From: Galaxea fascicularis
Lineage: Eukaryota; Cnidaria; Anthozoa; Scleractinia; Euphylliidae
DNA: 64,000 nt
Assembly: GCA_948470475.1 (NCBI GenBank)
Contig: OX419345.1
Span: forward strand, 17,091,933 to 17,155,932
Direction of reading: 5' to 3'
Shown: positions 47,984 to 61,558 of the stretch, one piece after another
How positions within the stretch are numbered: the first letter of the stretch is position 1
How the letters are laid out: the number at the start of each line of letters is the position of its first letter
Program-made: the position numbers and the translations under genes
The notes under the pieces: model-generated
Told to the model about the DNA's origin: nothing
The model's input: only the letters and a program-made list of their open reading frames with translations
Database searches by the model: none

Positions 47984-49901
47984 CTCGCTTCTGCAGAAGA
48001 AGATTATGTTTTCCAACGTCTGAACAGGTAAAATTGGCGGTCGCAACAAGCTCGCAGGTAACTCAAACTATTACAGTAAAAGCTGTTGTTCAAAGCAAGC
48101 AAAAACAGCTGCAGCATGTTTACCTCTACTGGCAGCGAACGCTGACCAAAAATAACGAAGGCGTTCCTGGAGGCCTTCCCAACAGTTGTCAAAGTGGAGG
48201 TGGCTAGTGGTAGCAATTTACCAATTAATTAACTGTGTTTTATTTAACAATAACAACGATAACAATAAAAGTAATGTATACAACCCGCGTTGCGTGAAGC
48301 AAAGGCTATGCTAATCGAAGCGTCCCGACACTGTCACACTGAGGTGAATAATAGAGCTCAAAAATGATGATTTTGTACTCAAGTATTTCTGTCAAAAATT
48401 ACGATTTTCGTGTGAGCTGCTCGGAGGCCGGTGAATATCACTCGCTATCCTGAGTTTGAGCAGCCAACCAGAGCGTGCGAACAACACTGTCCACGATGAC
48501 TGTTTTAGTACTAGCGAGAAAGCTACTTAAGGGGGGGGGGGTACACCTGAACGCCGTTTTTTCGTTGCTTAACATGGATTTAATGTTAATGACTCGTTCA
48601 CGTTTCAAGCAATCCAAAATCCCTCTGCTCATCCCACAAAGCTATGTTGTGGGATATTTTGTGAATTGTTGGGGGAGTTTTGGGTATATTTGGGAAGAGA
48701 TAATTTTTCTCAAAGGATTAGTTAAATGTAGGGAAATAGGGAATATTCAGATTTAATGAAGGTTTAAAATCGGAATTTGAAGTTAGAAATTAGTGAACGG
48801 ACACCAAAACAGTTCTCTGGTACCCTGTATTGCCCTTGTGGGGTGTCAACTGTCTGGTGGTGTTTAAAAACATTTCTACAAACTACAATCTCTTCTTTAA
48901 AGTCCTTAAAATTCCACTCCAATTAACGTTAAGTTCTTTTTTTTTTCTCTTTTGTCCATTTCTGAATGGAAAATACACTGTGAGCCAAACACGATTCCAC
49001 GACAATATAATTGCAAACTTTTTCTTGGTTTTCACAGTGAGAGTAAACCCAAGTGGTGTTCTTGTGTTGTAGGTTTTCCTGGGAATCAGTTTGAAAGTAC
49101 GGTAAATATGATAGTCAGTGCAAAATGTTATTCTGACATTTTAGTCGATTTGTTAAAAAGCAAATGGAATTGATGATGAAGTCATAGCGTTGGTGTTAGC
49201 CGGTATATTCCGTAATTTGATGTTGGAGCACCGTCTGTAGACCGATGAGGTAAATTGTTGCACGATGGCTTCATTGATCATTTTTGTTGCATTTACTTCT
49301 TCAGGGAAGCAGCAGGGCTAAAAAACTCGGCGGAACAGCAAATTGGCCAAGTGAAGCTACCCCCCATCTTAGACTTTACGGAATTTGGGTGCCACAACGG
49401 CAACATTCTGCACATTCATCACACTTTTTGGAAGAAGGATAAACACCTTATGACAATTTATTTCTTTTTTAAACTTGGAAAGGTCCTCAGAATTTGAATG
49501 CAGGAAAATTCACCTGCAATTTAGTGAGTTGGAAAAATCGCGATGAAGTTTGAAAGAACGCGAATTCAATAGCACAAGGCTCGTGGGGAAGGCTCCAGAG
49601 CAAATATGTATTTGTGCCTACGTATTTTTCGTTTGGTTTCGGCTTACTGAAGAATTAAAAAGGAAGCAAAAGTTACAATGTCTCTTTTCACGAACATCAC
49701 CAGATCAAACATAATCATAATCACACTGTTGCATCACCTGTTTATGTGAATTTATATCATGCCATCATAAATATACCCAATCAGAATGCAGGAAAGCCGT
49801 TGTTTATTCGTCGGCATTCCACCGAAACTTCCCATCAATCAGTGCAATTCAATGGTATCACACCCAACCTTCCCATCGTGCACTGCATCAATTATGTAAG
49901 G

Positions 49902-49927
49902 CTATGCCAGGCTTTCTCGTGGTATAC

Positions 49928-49958
<31 letters not shown>

Positions 49959-49968
49959 CTGGGCTCAT

Positions 49969-50030
<62 letters not shown>

Positions 50031-50514
50031 GTCAAAAATAAATCGAGACAAAACATCTTTCGCTAGTTAAAGCTAGACTTTAATTCTTATTTGCCGCCAA
50101 AACAAAGACAATCGAAATAGTAGTTGCAAAAGGAGTATAATTTACGGTATTAACATTTGTCAACAGTTCAAATTTATTTTGTGCATTCCTACCGTTAAAT
50201 ATCTTCATTCCATATTTAGTTGACTTCTTTGTAGATTTTGGTATAGATTTGTGTAATAATGAGCTCAAATACTCGTCCGAAACTTCAGCAAAACGCGATT
50301 CAGCCGCCATTGTTTTGGTTTTCAAAGCCGGCGCTTTTCGCTACTAGTGGGCTATAACAAATAGCCTAACGTGAGTAGCTCAACCAATCAGAACGCAGCA
50401 TTGATAATAGACCACTAGTTGGATTTTACTAACATAGAATATTCCACTTGTCAGTTGTATTTTCTTTGAGACTTGTGGGATATTCCACGGTATACCACGA
50501 GAAAGCATTGCATA
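49902..50514 (-). mobile_element. TIR element carrying a possible Crypton/ZMYM2-like leader frame
   Basis: CTATGCCAGGCTTTCTCGTG and the inverted CACGAGAAAGCATTGCATA bound about 610 bp. Near the left end is a CG-rich hairpin (AACAATTATTCCTCGAGCCC, paired at 50010-50035). Minus-strand codons 50325-50080 read MAAESRFAEVSDEYLSSLL then KSTKKSTKYGMKIF (from the second Met). This resembles the N-terminal segment of DUF3504/tyrosine-recombinase (Crypton-derived) proteins common in cnidarians. The frame is only 81 codons and nothing downstream continues it, so it is a fragment at best. Confidence 0.4.
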
Positions 50515-51000
50515 ACTAGTATATATACTCATACTTTAATAAAGTAATATTGAATTTACGAAATTAAAACGACTCTCGTATGTGTTTCCTTACTCTTTGT
50601 CTAAAAGAACGAGAATTTGGCCATAAAAAGTTTGCTAAAAGAAATACAGAAGGTATCTCCTCCGGAAAACTCAAAGGACTAGCACAAAAACTATTCATGA
50701 TTCCTTATAGAGAGCTAATAAAGTAAACAGGGGGGATAGTATTTCTCCATTAAGGTCTTCTCTGAAGAAAGTTGCGCAGTCGTCTGACGCAATACAAGCT
50801 CGCTGTCACTGTCGGCTTAGTCAATCAATTTCCAAAAACCTTTCCAACAAAATTATCCTCTAGCTAACCTCGTCCCCAGGGCGCTTTCCCTTCAAATGTG
50901 GGAGGGGTGGGAAGGACCAAGCTGAAACTTTACCGATCGCGGCAAAGGACAAAGGCGCCAAATTTAAGCATATAAGTAAACAAATTTCTTTCACTTTTTA

Positions 51001-51065
51001 AACTTTCCCTTTCACTGTTATGATCCATAAGTGATTTATGGATCATAAAAGTGAAAGGGAAAGTT
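51001..51065. repeat. Perfect-stem hairpin
   Basis: AACTTTCCCTTTCAC plus TTATGATCCATAA pairs with the inverted copy ending at 51065, leaving only a few loop bases. Probably a small MITE. Confidence 0.65.
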
Positions 51066-51481
51066 ATAAGGTCTCTCTTTACTTAAAATAAAATTAAACG
51101 GTATCTACTCTCGAACTGTTTTTGCTGACTACATAAAAAATGCTTACCATAAAAAAATCATATCGCTCAGGAAATACATCAAAATGTTTCTTTTCATGGT
51201 TGACCAGCATAGCCATAATGTTAAATAACTAATCTCACTATAGCTGGTCACACGATAGCGGTCTAATGCATAATAGTGAGATTTCCCTGAATGTAGCCAT
51301 AAGAAACTTCCCAATTTTTTTCGCACCACAGATCAATGGACGAGGCTTGAGGCAAGCCCTTTTCTTATCCCATGCATCCAGTTTTTTCTTTTCTTTTCAG
51401 GCCTTTCCCTGTTTTATCCATGCAGTAAAAAGAAGAACGCCTCGTTGGAAGATGTCAGCGCTTCCTTTGCCAGTAAGTTTC

Positions 51482-54400
51482 TTAGGATGCGTTTATGTTA
51501 TCTAAAGAGCGTTTTCTTATAGTTGTGTTTACTCTTTCCTCTCGTATCAACGCAGGCAACCGATGATGGCTAAAAGTGATTGGGTACTCGTTATCACCAT
51601 GAGGCTTGAATCGTATCAAGATGTCCATTAACTCGTCACCAGTGAATCGTGGATGTGCATCCATAGCCAAGGCTTGGTATCTCTTCCGGAGAGCATGTGC
51701 CGAAGCCTTCGGTTGTCTTTGACGAGTCAAAAGCCCCTTGGTGTTAGCTGACATGAGCTCATATGCTGAAGGAAAAATCACCGTACGTGCAAACGTATTA
51801 CAGCTTTTTGTATCAGTTGAGCAGTTAATGTTGCACCCTTAATATTTGTGAGCGTAAGAGTTGAAAATTGTCAGTAACGAAACAAGAAATTCTGGAAGCT
51901 CAGGTTTGCCATTCTCATCTTCACTTGCCATCGTTTTTTTTCGCTTTTTCGAGGAAGCTTGAAATGTGTTTCCGCTTTGAAAATGAAGGCTTATCTCAAC
52001 ATTATTATTTTTTTGAAGGGGAGTGGGGATCGAGGCTTGACAACTTTCGCTAGACTAAAAAACCGAAAAGTTTGCATTTTTTCTGAACTGACTGTGTGTT
52101 CTCCTGACACAATTTTTGAGTTGAGAATTTGTAAAGGGCTTTTAAGATGATATTGTAAGACACTGTTGCAACACTCTTTTGGTACTGGCCCTGTAGACTC
52201 GAATGAATGATAGATACTGAATAAATCATCAAGTTATTATACTTACTCTCTAGGGTATGATAATCTGAAAAAGTCCATATCATTTCTCCAGCTAAGAACT
52301 CTTTTCTGAGTCGATCAAAGACGGGGAAACATCTCCTCATCGTATCTACCTGTAAAGGTATTTTCATTATTACCGTTACGTATTGAAATATTAGTTTCCT
52401 CAAGTTAATGCCTTCTGAGTTCTTCCATTTCTTTACCGTAATGTGTACAATAGTATTACAACGTATTACAACTTCTTTTATTCACACTTGATTATCCCTT
52501 TTCATTATACTTTTTAGGACAAATGACATCCCTACATAAGAAGACTTGAAACAGTTTGTGGAAAAGAAGATGTAAAGCCAAGACTCCTCTCGGCATAGAG
52601 GACCCCGTGGAGGAACTCATCTTGGCAATCTTTTGGTCAAGAAATGATTTTCCAAGTGCTGGCCTTCAGAGTGTTTAACTTAGGGAGTAAATGCACAATC
52701 TATGTTTATCATGGGGCATGATTTGTGAAAAGATGATGGCGACCACAAGGATGACAAGGTGAGGGACGAGGATGAGATTGAGGGAAGAGATAATGCAACT
52801 GTTACAAACAAGTCGAGTAAGTCAACAAACGGATAGCCTAGCTTATGATGTGCTCTTTTACCTGATATTCTTCGGAGTAAATCAAAGATGGTTGCTGTAG
52901 CAAGGAATCAACAGAAACTGCATGATATTAATGAACAATTTATACCATGGGATCAAGTAAGATAAATGTAGCTGATAATAAGTTGATAAAATCTATTTTT
53001 TAATCAAGGTTGGAGCAGTGTGAGGATAATCGGGCTTCATTTGCATTTTCATAGCAGTCGTAACATCTGTTAATGCTACCACAACTGTCCCCTTAGAAGA
53101 CGGCTCCACTTAATGTAGTGTTTGTATGAGTATAGTCAGCTTGTTTGTAGACTGAAAACTCAGCTACCTCTGAGTCCCTCTCGTTAAAAACGACCACCTT
53201 ATCAGAGTCTGAATTATATGAGATTAAGCCATATTAGCCATGTTATTAATACCGACGTGAGTTTATATCACCTTATGCCTCCCAGCAACAGCACTGCTAC
53301 CATATTCAGCCATAAGCACTGGTTTATGAAAGGCGTTATGTAAGCCACGCAGGTCCTCCTCTAACGACTTGGGTATCAAGTAAGGTTGGCCTGGATACCA
53401 ATGCCATCCATAGTGACGACTAAACGAAATGACATCACAGAATTTGAGCTGTTAAAGAAATACAATGAAGCTAGTTTTGCAGGGGTAAAGTTTTTCGCGT
53501 AATGCCTCACTCACGAAGTTACTTAGTACGTTGCTGCTAATTTGCTTAAGTGTGGCCTTTCTAACATTTAATAAGGTCATACTTAAGCACCAATCTAATA
53601 CACTGCCCGTTCTTCATCGCTGGTCGAAATCAGCGTGGAGTATCAGCAATTAGTGTGGCCCTACCCCTCAACAGTATTGTAGTTCATACTTCCATTATAG
53701 CCTAAGCTTAAAAGGTAATTATGTGACTAATTTACGTTTACATTATTTATACTCTCTCTTAATCTACGTAGGTGTTTAAGTCTTCGTTTCCCATCACATA
53801 AATCTATATCACTTCCTCTGCTGTATTCACATCTACTTCTGATCATCTTGTAAACGTGTTCGTCTGCATTATATCTATACATTTACATCTTTAACTACAT
53901 CTACACGCATTATATTAACAGCTGCATGTATGACAGGTATTATAATGGCTACTAAACCAATAAATTAACATCTATATCATATCCATATCCACATCTGGAT
54001 TACGTCATCTTCATCTACATCGCATTCATCTAAATCTACATATATCGCATCTACGTTTACAAGTACGCATTTACATTCGTTCTGTTCTATCGATCTCCAC
54101 GTTCATTTATATGTACATGTACATCTACAGCCACAATCAAAACTCATTCTGTTTCGCATGTCGTCAACATTTCCCGAGGCAATTCAGATCACTTTCATGA
54201 TGAGTCATACTCTCTTGACAGAACATACCGCCGGGTCTTCCATCACCCCGAACCTATAGTCCGACGATATCAAGTAAGTTACTGGGCGTTTCTGCATATC
54301 CATCTTGCGGGTAAATTCCATCATTCGTTTCAGGTGCCTTGAAAAGTTTTCGCTTCCTGAATCTGATCGATGGCTTCCTACTGACCACATTACTACGGAT

Positions 54401-57400
54401 GGATGGTTCTTGTCCCTCTCTATTAACTCTGTCATTAAGTCAAGGTGCCGGTTTACAGTGTGATCTGATATGTAATCCCTAGAAGCACAATCCCAAAAGA
54501 ATGCGTCAATTTATATTAAGACTGGAGGAAAAGGTGCAAATTCCGGCAAAAGAAGTGGAACAGAGAGAAAACTGATATTTGGGAAAAAGGTAAACGTAAA
54601 ACGCAAAAGTACTAGTATTAAGTGCGAGTATGCACTTCAAATGAAAAAGATGCCTAGGAGTAGTCTCTTGTGAGTGAGAGAGTTTGTTGCTTCCTGTTTT
54701 AAGGGTTAAAAAGTGCAACTGCTTGTTATGGGTAATCGCGGATGAGAAAACTCGAAGATTGGAGCAACTTGTATTTGTCTTGAAAATTGTGTCGGGTGGT
54801 CGGGGGCTTTCATTTTTTTTCTGCTCCCTTTGGTTCGTCATTCGTTAAACCCGCAAAAATACCGTTAAAGTTTTCATACATAAACATCTCCTTTAGTCCT
54901 ACTGCCGGGCTTTCATCTATAACCACAATGCCATGGCTATCTGCAAGCTCCAGAAGCTCTTTGGGAGGTGGATGTTTGCTCGTGCGTATGGAATTAGCAC
55001 CAAACCATTTCACCAGATTGAAATCTCTTATCAGAGTGGCATAATCAAAGCCTCGGCCTCTTACCTGTTGCGAGAAATGGATAGTTACTATCGAGATTCA
55101 GCTTGGTATTCAAACCCTACGGATGCATCCCATGGTAGATATGACCTTTCCTTCCGAACTGAAGAGAAACTTTCTAACTGGTAATACGGCTTAACTGTAC
55201 AAGAATGTGCCTTTTACAGTAACGAAAAGAGTGTCCCCCATACCCTACTACACTTTCTGGAAACAGCACTTGGCTGCTTGTGCGTAGGTGTGGCAACATG
55301 TTTCTTTTCCACACGTTTAATTTATTAATTTGTTAGAACTGATGTGCCCCATTGCTGAGGAAAAAAGACTTTACGTCAGCCCGTTTACAAAAGCTTCAAA
55401 ACTTGTGTTATGGTAGAGATTTCACCAACATTTTTTTTACTGGTATTACTGGTTTATCAATCTGTAGCTACTCAGTGCTGTTTTGCAAATCAACAAGAAT
55501 TTCTTCCATGCAGTCTCGAGCAAAGCTCTGGCTGCGAGGTAACGAAGCAAAGCTACCAGAGCGCATGTTACAAGGCACAAAAACTTACATCACTATCCTG
55601 CATTTTGTCAAAACCTTTGAAGTAGAAAGGAACGTTGTTGATAAGGAATTTGGAGCCCTCCACGCGAACGCTTCTGAAGCCCACTGGGAGAGTGTACACA
55701 TCTTTTACGTCCTTATATGAGGCTACAATCTAAACGAACAAACGTTACAAATACACAACAATCAGTCACTCACTTTCCTGGACTAACTGAAGCCATTTTA
55801 GTCCTCCGTTGCATTATAAAGAGGGCCGAACATTTTCTTTTGCAAACATGGCTTGAACCACAAGGACTACACTATCAAGCCCAGCGGTTTGAAGTACACT
55901 GTGGATTTGAACTAAATGAACTTTAAAGGGTAAAAAATGTGCACGAATAACCGGTTTATTCGTAACAGTAATGTTGAGTCATTACTAAGGAATGAGTCAC
56001 AACTCTTGTAAGAAACCCACTTAATAGCTATCACTGGAACACCTATAACTAAAAATGAAAACAAAGGTCGCGTTGTCGATCTCTTAGAGTGATAAATATA
56101 TAAATAATAACAAGGATGATGAACATGCTTCTACGTTATAAAAACAGGCTTACCTTAAGTGTATAAAGATAACCAGGAGTGTCGCTCATACCAATCGGCC
56201 ACCACAGGGTGGGGTTAAACACTGTCATTTTTCCACTGAACATCTTTACACCACTGTTACTAGCAGCTACCCTTCCGTCCCTGTCCAATAACTCGTAGCT
56301 CATTATGATGTCCTCTTTCTTTACTTTTTTATCATTTGCTCCGACCTCTGTCATAAATTTGATGGTAGCTTTATTATAATCATGATCAGTTGCGTAAGTG
56401 ATGTCGGACAAAAACAGTGCGGGAGTGGAGTACAGTTTTACGGAGCCGTGGATTCCAGCGAAGTCAACTTGTGTAAAATAATCGGTTGATGAATCACAGT
56501 AAGAGGGGTAAACATTTGAGCTGAGAAGGAAATTAAAGAAAATCGTGTGAATTAAAACGCATTAAATTAATCTTGAAGATCCAAGATATAAAGCTTTGCC
56601 AATGCGATAATATGATAAAGGCCACTTGTGGTTGTGAGATATTTGTAGATTTTGAGAGATTAGAAACAGGTGACGCGATTATGGTGGCCATGTCATCCAG
56701 GCACATCTTAGAGATTCTTAACATTTTAGGATCAGTAACCTGAGCTTGTTATCAGCAATTTGTTCAATGAGATCATCAAAATTATATCCTTGTTACCAAC
56801 GACCCCCTCCCTTACTTAGTCGTAATCCGTTTCTCACTCTTTAATCCCTCTAATGAGAACACCTGCAGTTTGAGGTAAGATAAATATTTGTAGCTACAGA
56901 TATTGAAAAGGGCATGCAACTATCTTGCGCTTATATTACGCCTTAAGTTAGGCTCAATTTCCAGCGGCTGTTTCGGGAAATGAACCCGGACATGAGTGAA
57001 CGGCGGAAATTGAGCCTAGCTTAATTATATGTATAGCTTCAATACTAACTCGGAAATATACAGTGCTGAACGTTTTCCACGCGCGGGACGTGTTTCCATC
57101 ATGATGTCCGGTTATTGCTGCTCTCACACAAAGCCTCGATTTTGAAAATGGAATTTCTTGTGTTCATTTTGCCTTTCGTTGTCAGGTGATTGTTAGGAAA
57201 CGAAAATAACAAATTTAGGACGTCAGGATGCAACGTATTTGGAAACATGCCACTCTACTTGTCTTTCATTAAACAAGCGGGAAAAAGGCGTTTTATTTCA
57301 TTCCCTCATCAGGTTTCCATCAGGTTATCAAGACTTTTAGCCAGTCAGACTGAAAATGCGCACCGTTTTCACTGGCGGAAGACAAAAGCGATAAAAAGGA

Positions 57401-60276
57401 CACTGTCCTACCTCCTGTCTCTGTCGAGACGCCCTTGCGAGGTGAATAACAGGGTGTTATTCACAGCCACTGTAAGCCTGTGCGCATCTCTCTGATCTTT
57501 TTTCAGTTCTTTCGAGATATCAACCTCAAAAGGCAGATCTCCACCTTCGTGCTCTAAGATTTCTTTACTGTTTAACCACTGTGGATCGATTACATTATTT
57601 TTAAAAATTGATACAATACGTGTTTTTGCTTGGCTATTAGCAGAATTATGTTTGCAGTTTTTTTCTAGAGTTCTAGTGAAAGCAAGTTTACCCATGAAAC
57701 AAAATTTTTCTGCCATTAGAATTAAAACTGCAATCGTTTGCAATAAGGAAAAAGAATTTGTATCAGTAATAAAAACACATTGTTAATTATAGATTAGTCT
57801 TACCACTTTACTACGGTAGTACACGTTCTCGAACCTTAACACTACTCTGTTATTAGCTGCTGTCCAGGAAGGGGGGACATAAAACGTCTTCTCGTACCAG
57901 ACCCAGCCAATGAAGTCTCTGAGCCAGCGCTCCTCTGTGATGTCATTATAGCTGGACGGGACTGGCATCGATAGGATCTCTCCGCTCTACAACAAATGAC
58001 AGGAAAAACGTGAGACAAAGTATGTATACCACCACGAAAATAAGGGAAAGAAATACAAGACATAGCCAAGTGTTGTGTGTGCCTTTTTTTGAAAGTGGGA
58101 AGTGGAGATGCTATTGCGGCCGGCCATGGGATGTTTGAATGCACTAAACGAATGAGTTCAGTTCAAGAAGCCACAATCTTGGTCAATTGAAATGAAATAT
58201 TAGGACCTCCTCCCTCCATTCCAATGATGGAAGAAAAGGCGTGTTTTGGCTTGAGCGTGAATTCATCATTGATTTGGAAGGGAGGGTAGATTCATTTATC
58301 TTCTTATTCTATCCAAGATTGCAGCTTAACTCTTGCACTGTCTTTCGGGAGTTTGTACCCAGTCGTAAGCGGAAGTTGTAGACGAGAATACGGCTGGCAC
58401 TAGACAATAACGACCATGACGTTTAGCGCGATCGTGAATACGCGACTATTCGCCAGCTGCTGTGAGTTTAAGATTTCTATCGTCGCGTGATAATTCATAA
58501 GGGCCAACATAATAATCCAAAACAACTTTAACCTAATTAATTTAGCCTGATAAGCCCTGATTAGCGTACAACAATACATTGCTATTTTGCCCCAAGGCTG
58601 CTTTAAGGTCCTAATATCCCTATTCGTACTCAATATCTCTCACAAATTAGAAACCAAGCGTGGTAGCCAATATTATAAGATCCTTTGTCATTAAGAGCCA
58701 TTTCTACTGTGCACAGAATAGTGAGGTCACTTGGAAATTTCATCCTTATAAAGAGGGCTTCTCTAAACATGGGGTGAGGCAATAATCCTATTTCGAAGGT
58801 GCTAAATGGCTCCAGGTTACGTATGTATGCTAACTAGATGAGACAATTCATTGTAAAAAAACATTCTTCCTCTTAATCATATTTTAGCACCAAGAGTATG
58901 TTCCTCGGTATAAACCTAGCTGTATGGAGCTCACTCATTACATTAGCAGTAAATAAGATCCCAACACCAGCTGATGACGTTTTTGAAAACTGATAGTCCC
59001 TTGTGCAAATGGCCGATTGTAACAGTTGTCAGATCAGTGCCGTATCAAAGGAGTGTCTTTGGGTCCTAAGGTATGCCATAATTATATAGTTTTGATGTTG
59101 AAACGTTACGAAGAACTCGAATCCGTCGGATTACCTCGTTATGACCCTTCAGAAAACGCTTGCAGTGATACTTTTAGACCCTAAGATCGCTAATGGCTGT
59201 AAAAGTAGCGTGACCCACGCAGCCCCGTTTTAAAGATAATCGGTGCCGGATTAGGATAAAACCTTTTAATTGTAGATTACTGAACCTATTAGCTGTTTTA
59301 AAAGGGTCAACCAAACGGACAATCCGATTAAGTCAAATCTATTTTTGATCAAGGAGACGTATGATGAGACCGCGGAGCTAGACATTTTCGATCAATTAGC
59401 ACTGCACTGGGGAATGAGAGTGATGTTTCGGGACTGCTTGGCCTTTAGGAAAAGCTCGAAGTCTCGTTTATAGTGTATTTATTTCGGTGTCGAAGTCTCG
59501 CATGTTTCTTCTCGGTCTCGGATTTTCAAACAAGGGTCTCCGCGTCTCGGATTTTACCCTTCACCACACCTAAAACTGCCATGAATTCATTCGTTGTGTG
59601 AAATGAATTTGCAAACTCAGCCTTTTTTTCAGGCGAGCACAGTAAGGAGGTGATAACTTTCACCCGCTAAAAAGCTTTTTTTTTGTTTAAGGCTTTATAC
59701 ATTTACACATACACCCACTAGCACGGCGGGTAGTTTATCGATGAAGACAGGTGCTGTATAATAATACTTTTGTTAAGCCTTTGGCATTTCATAAGGGTGT
59801 GTTAAGCTATTTTTACTTTGGTCTGAAAGTGCATCTGAAAAGACAAATCTCAACGCAAGAGTCTACAAGGAACAAACAGAGCACGGGTGGTACAACAAAA
59901 CACCAAAAAATTGTAAATAATATTCCATTTAACATTTCAGTCTTGTTTCTAACCGAGCCATTTTGTCGTCCAAGTCCAGTTTTAAAGGTAATACAAACGT
60001 CTAACACGCACGTGAACGATGTTAAAAATTTAATAAGAAATTGATCGAGGTGAAAGTGTTTCTCGTGATATTTACCTGCGCCAAGGGCAAAGAGTACCAC
60101 ATTTCTTCTAACCCTGACGAAGAAATATCCGCCCGAAAATCCCACATTCCGTCCAAAAATTTCACCTGTCGAGTTTCGGACTCTCTTGGATTCAGCTTCC
60201 CTTCAATAAAGGCTGTCAAGAAATAACATCTCAGGACGAAGATTACTGACGATGACGTAAGCCAGCTGGAAGACAT
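51482..60276 (-). CDS. Beta-glucuronidase (GH2) homologue with altered active site, 11 exons, 697 aa
   Basis: Exons in transcript order: 60276-60076, 57986-57804, 57578-57412, 56520-56154, 55729-55589, 55064-54863, 54464-54229, 53448-53272, 52894-52862, 52349-52247, 51765-51482; 2094 nt, all GT-AG, phases consistent. It opens with a signal peptide (VIFVLRCYFLTAFIEG) as expected of a lysosomal or secreted enzyme, then the GH2 sugar-binding domain (FLDGMWDFRAD, MPVPSSYNDI, IGWVWYEKTF, EHEGGDLPFEVDI), the Ig-like domain and the TIM barrel (GFDYATLIRDFNLVKWFGAN, GIVVIDESPAVGL, RDKNHPSVVMWSV, TRQRQPK). It is close in order and length to human GUSB (651 aa). The acid/base motif ANEP is GSHR (450-453), TSHYPY is TSKHPP, and KHEDAD is KMQDSD. 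The presumed nucleophile Glu547 (AEYG) and the NTK motif (611-613) remain. It is probably inactive or changed in specificity; the fold assignment is certain. Confidence 0.92.
56944..57023. repeat. Hairpin-end repeat in intron 3 of the GUSB-like gene
   Basis: TAAGTTAGGCTCAATTTCC and GGAAATTGAGCCTAGCTTA are inverted copies separated by about 42 bases. Confidence 0.6.
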
Positions 60277-61430
60277 CGTGATCTCCGGTTTTCAATTCCG
60301 TTATTTTTTGCTGGTGAAACGTTTAACCCCCCACCTGTTGGACACTTGTCGCCCTTCAAGTAAACAATGCACCTGTGACGGGATAGGATGGAAGTCTGAT
60401 TTACTTTGTTTTTTTTACAGCACCCACTTCGTACATAAAAATACGTGGAATGAACAAATGTGACAGAACTTTGTGAACGAACCATGACTGCAACGCCTTA
60501 CTTACGAACGCGGTCGACGCCGTCTGCGTCCTTCGTTCCTCAGAGTAGTAGGATCTCATCATGTTGAAGACAAGACGTTTCCCCAACCAGTAACCCATTA
60601 GGGATGCACGTCAATTTAGCGTTCAAGCTTGGGGATTCCATCGATCAAAAACTAAGAGAGATACACGTCATCATGTAATGGATAAACTGAGGCGGCCACG
60701 CCTTATTCAGAAGACGTAACTTAATATTCTGTTTATAACAGCCTAGATATCAGTAACTTTATGGGGATTGGTCCCATGATGCCCAGAACAGGTAAGATTT
60801 AACAAAAAGAGAAGTTAGCATCAATAAGAAAAGACTGAAACAAGAAAAAAACGTCACGTTGTTTTAGTACATAACCAGACTGAAATTAGACCGGCAGAAG
60901 TGTTAGCAAGGAACCGGACTCAAGGGAGAGACGGCAGCGGCAGCTGTTAGAATGAAATGAACTGAGAGCGCAAAGCCAGAAGTTTCCGGCTCCCTCGATA
61001 ATAAAGCATCGATCACAAATGAAAATTTGGATGATGATTTATAGTGGGCGTTGTTGTTAGTACATGCATGCTGTCGGCGTAAGAAAAATTATAGATGTGT
61101 TGCGGCTACCATCAACGCCTACTCAATCCAACCGGGAAGTCATCAAAGTATTTCAGAGGATCATATTTTATTGTTCAAGCAGTTAAAAAGTCAAAAGGAA
61201 GTTCTTAAGGTTTACATTATGTAATACTGAACAATATCATTAGTTTTGAACGTATCCTTACTCAAGCTGCGCGCAGTTCACGAGCTAAAAATCTTCCCTT
61301 CACAGTACTTATCAAGCTTTGTACCACAGGCTGATGGCCAAAAGTAGGTGCAACGTTATTCCGGTTGATCCTCAATAAAAAAACTTGGACTTGGACGTTA
61401 TTGGAGACTGGACGCTGGTTGCCATATCAT

Positions 61431-61558
61431 CGCTACGACCGCTACAATCGCTGCGATCGCTGAAAAAAAAGTTCAGCGATCGAAGCGTTCATATGGAAAC
61501 CACTCTCCAGCGATCATAGCGATCGCAGCGATCACAGCGACAACGATCGCTGAGATAG
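61431..61558. mobile_element. GCGATCGC-rich palindromic MITE
   Basis: CTGGTTGCCATATCATCGCT with tandem CGCTACGAC/CGCTGCGAT units is followed by inverted copies (AGCGATCG..., CATATGGAAACCA). Very high density of CGATCGC. Confidence 0.6.

Larger units (their letters stand above)
47984..51481. other. Intergenic 3.5 kb between the 5-phosphatase start and the GUSB-like stop
   Basis: Just above 47984 lies a moderately GC-richer stretch (to about 48200) that probably holds the 5' UTR and promoter of the 5-phosphatase gene. A G10 run is at 48531-48541. No conserved exon was recognised on either strand. It holds a hairpin-bearing inverted-repeat element at 49902-50514 and a hairpin at 51001-51065. 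Confidence 0.5.

Noticed and set aside
47713..48207. 164-codon plus-strand open frame
   Set aside because: It runs antisense across the first coding exon and 5' region of the 5-phosphatase gene, shows no recognisable motif, and its composition looks like a chance frame.
54205..54435. Frameshift as the cause of the missing NEP motif in the GUSB-like protein
   Set aside because: The reading frame is open and conserved on both sides with correct spacing to RDKNHP and RPVTY, so a compensated frameshift is unlikely.
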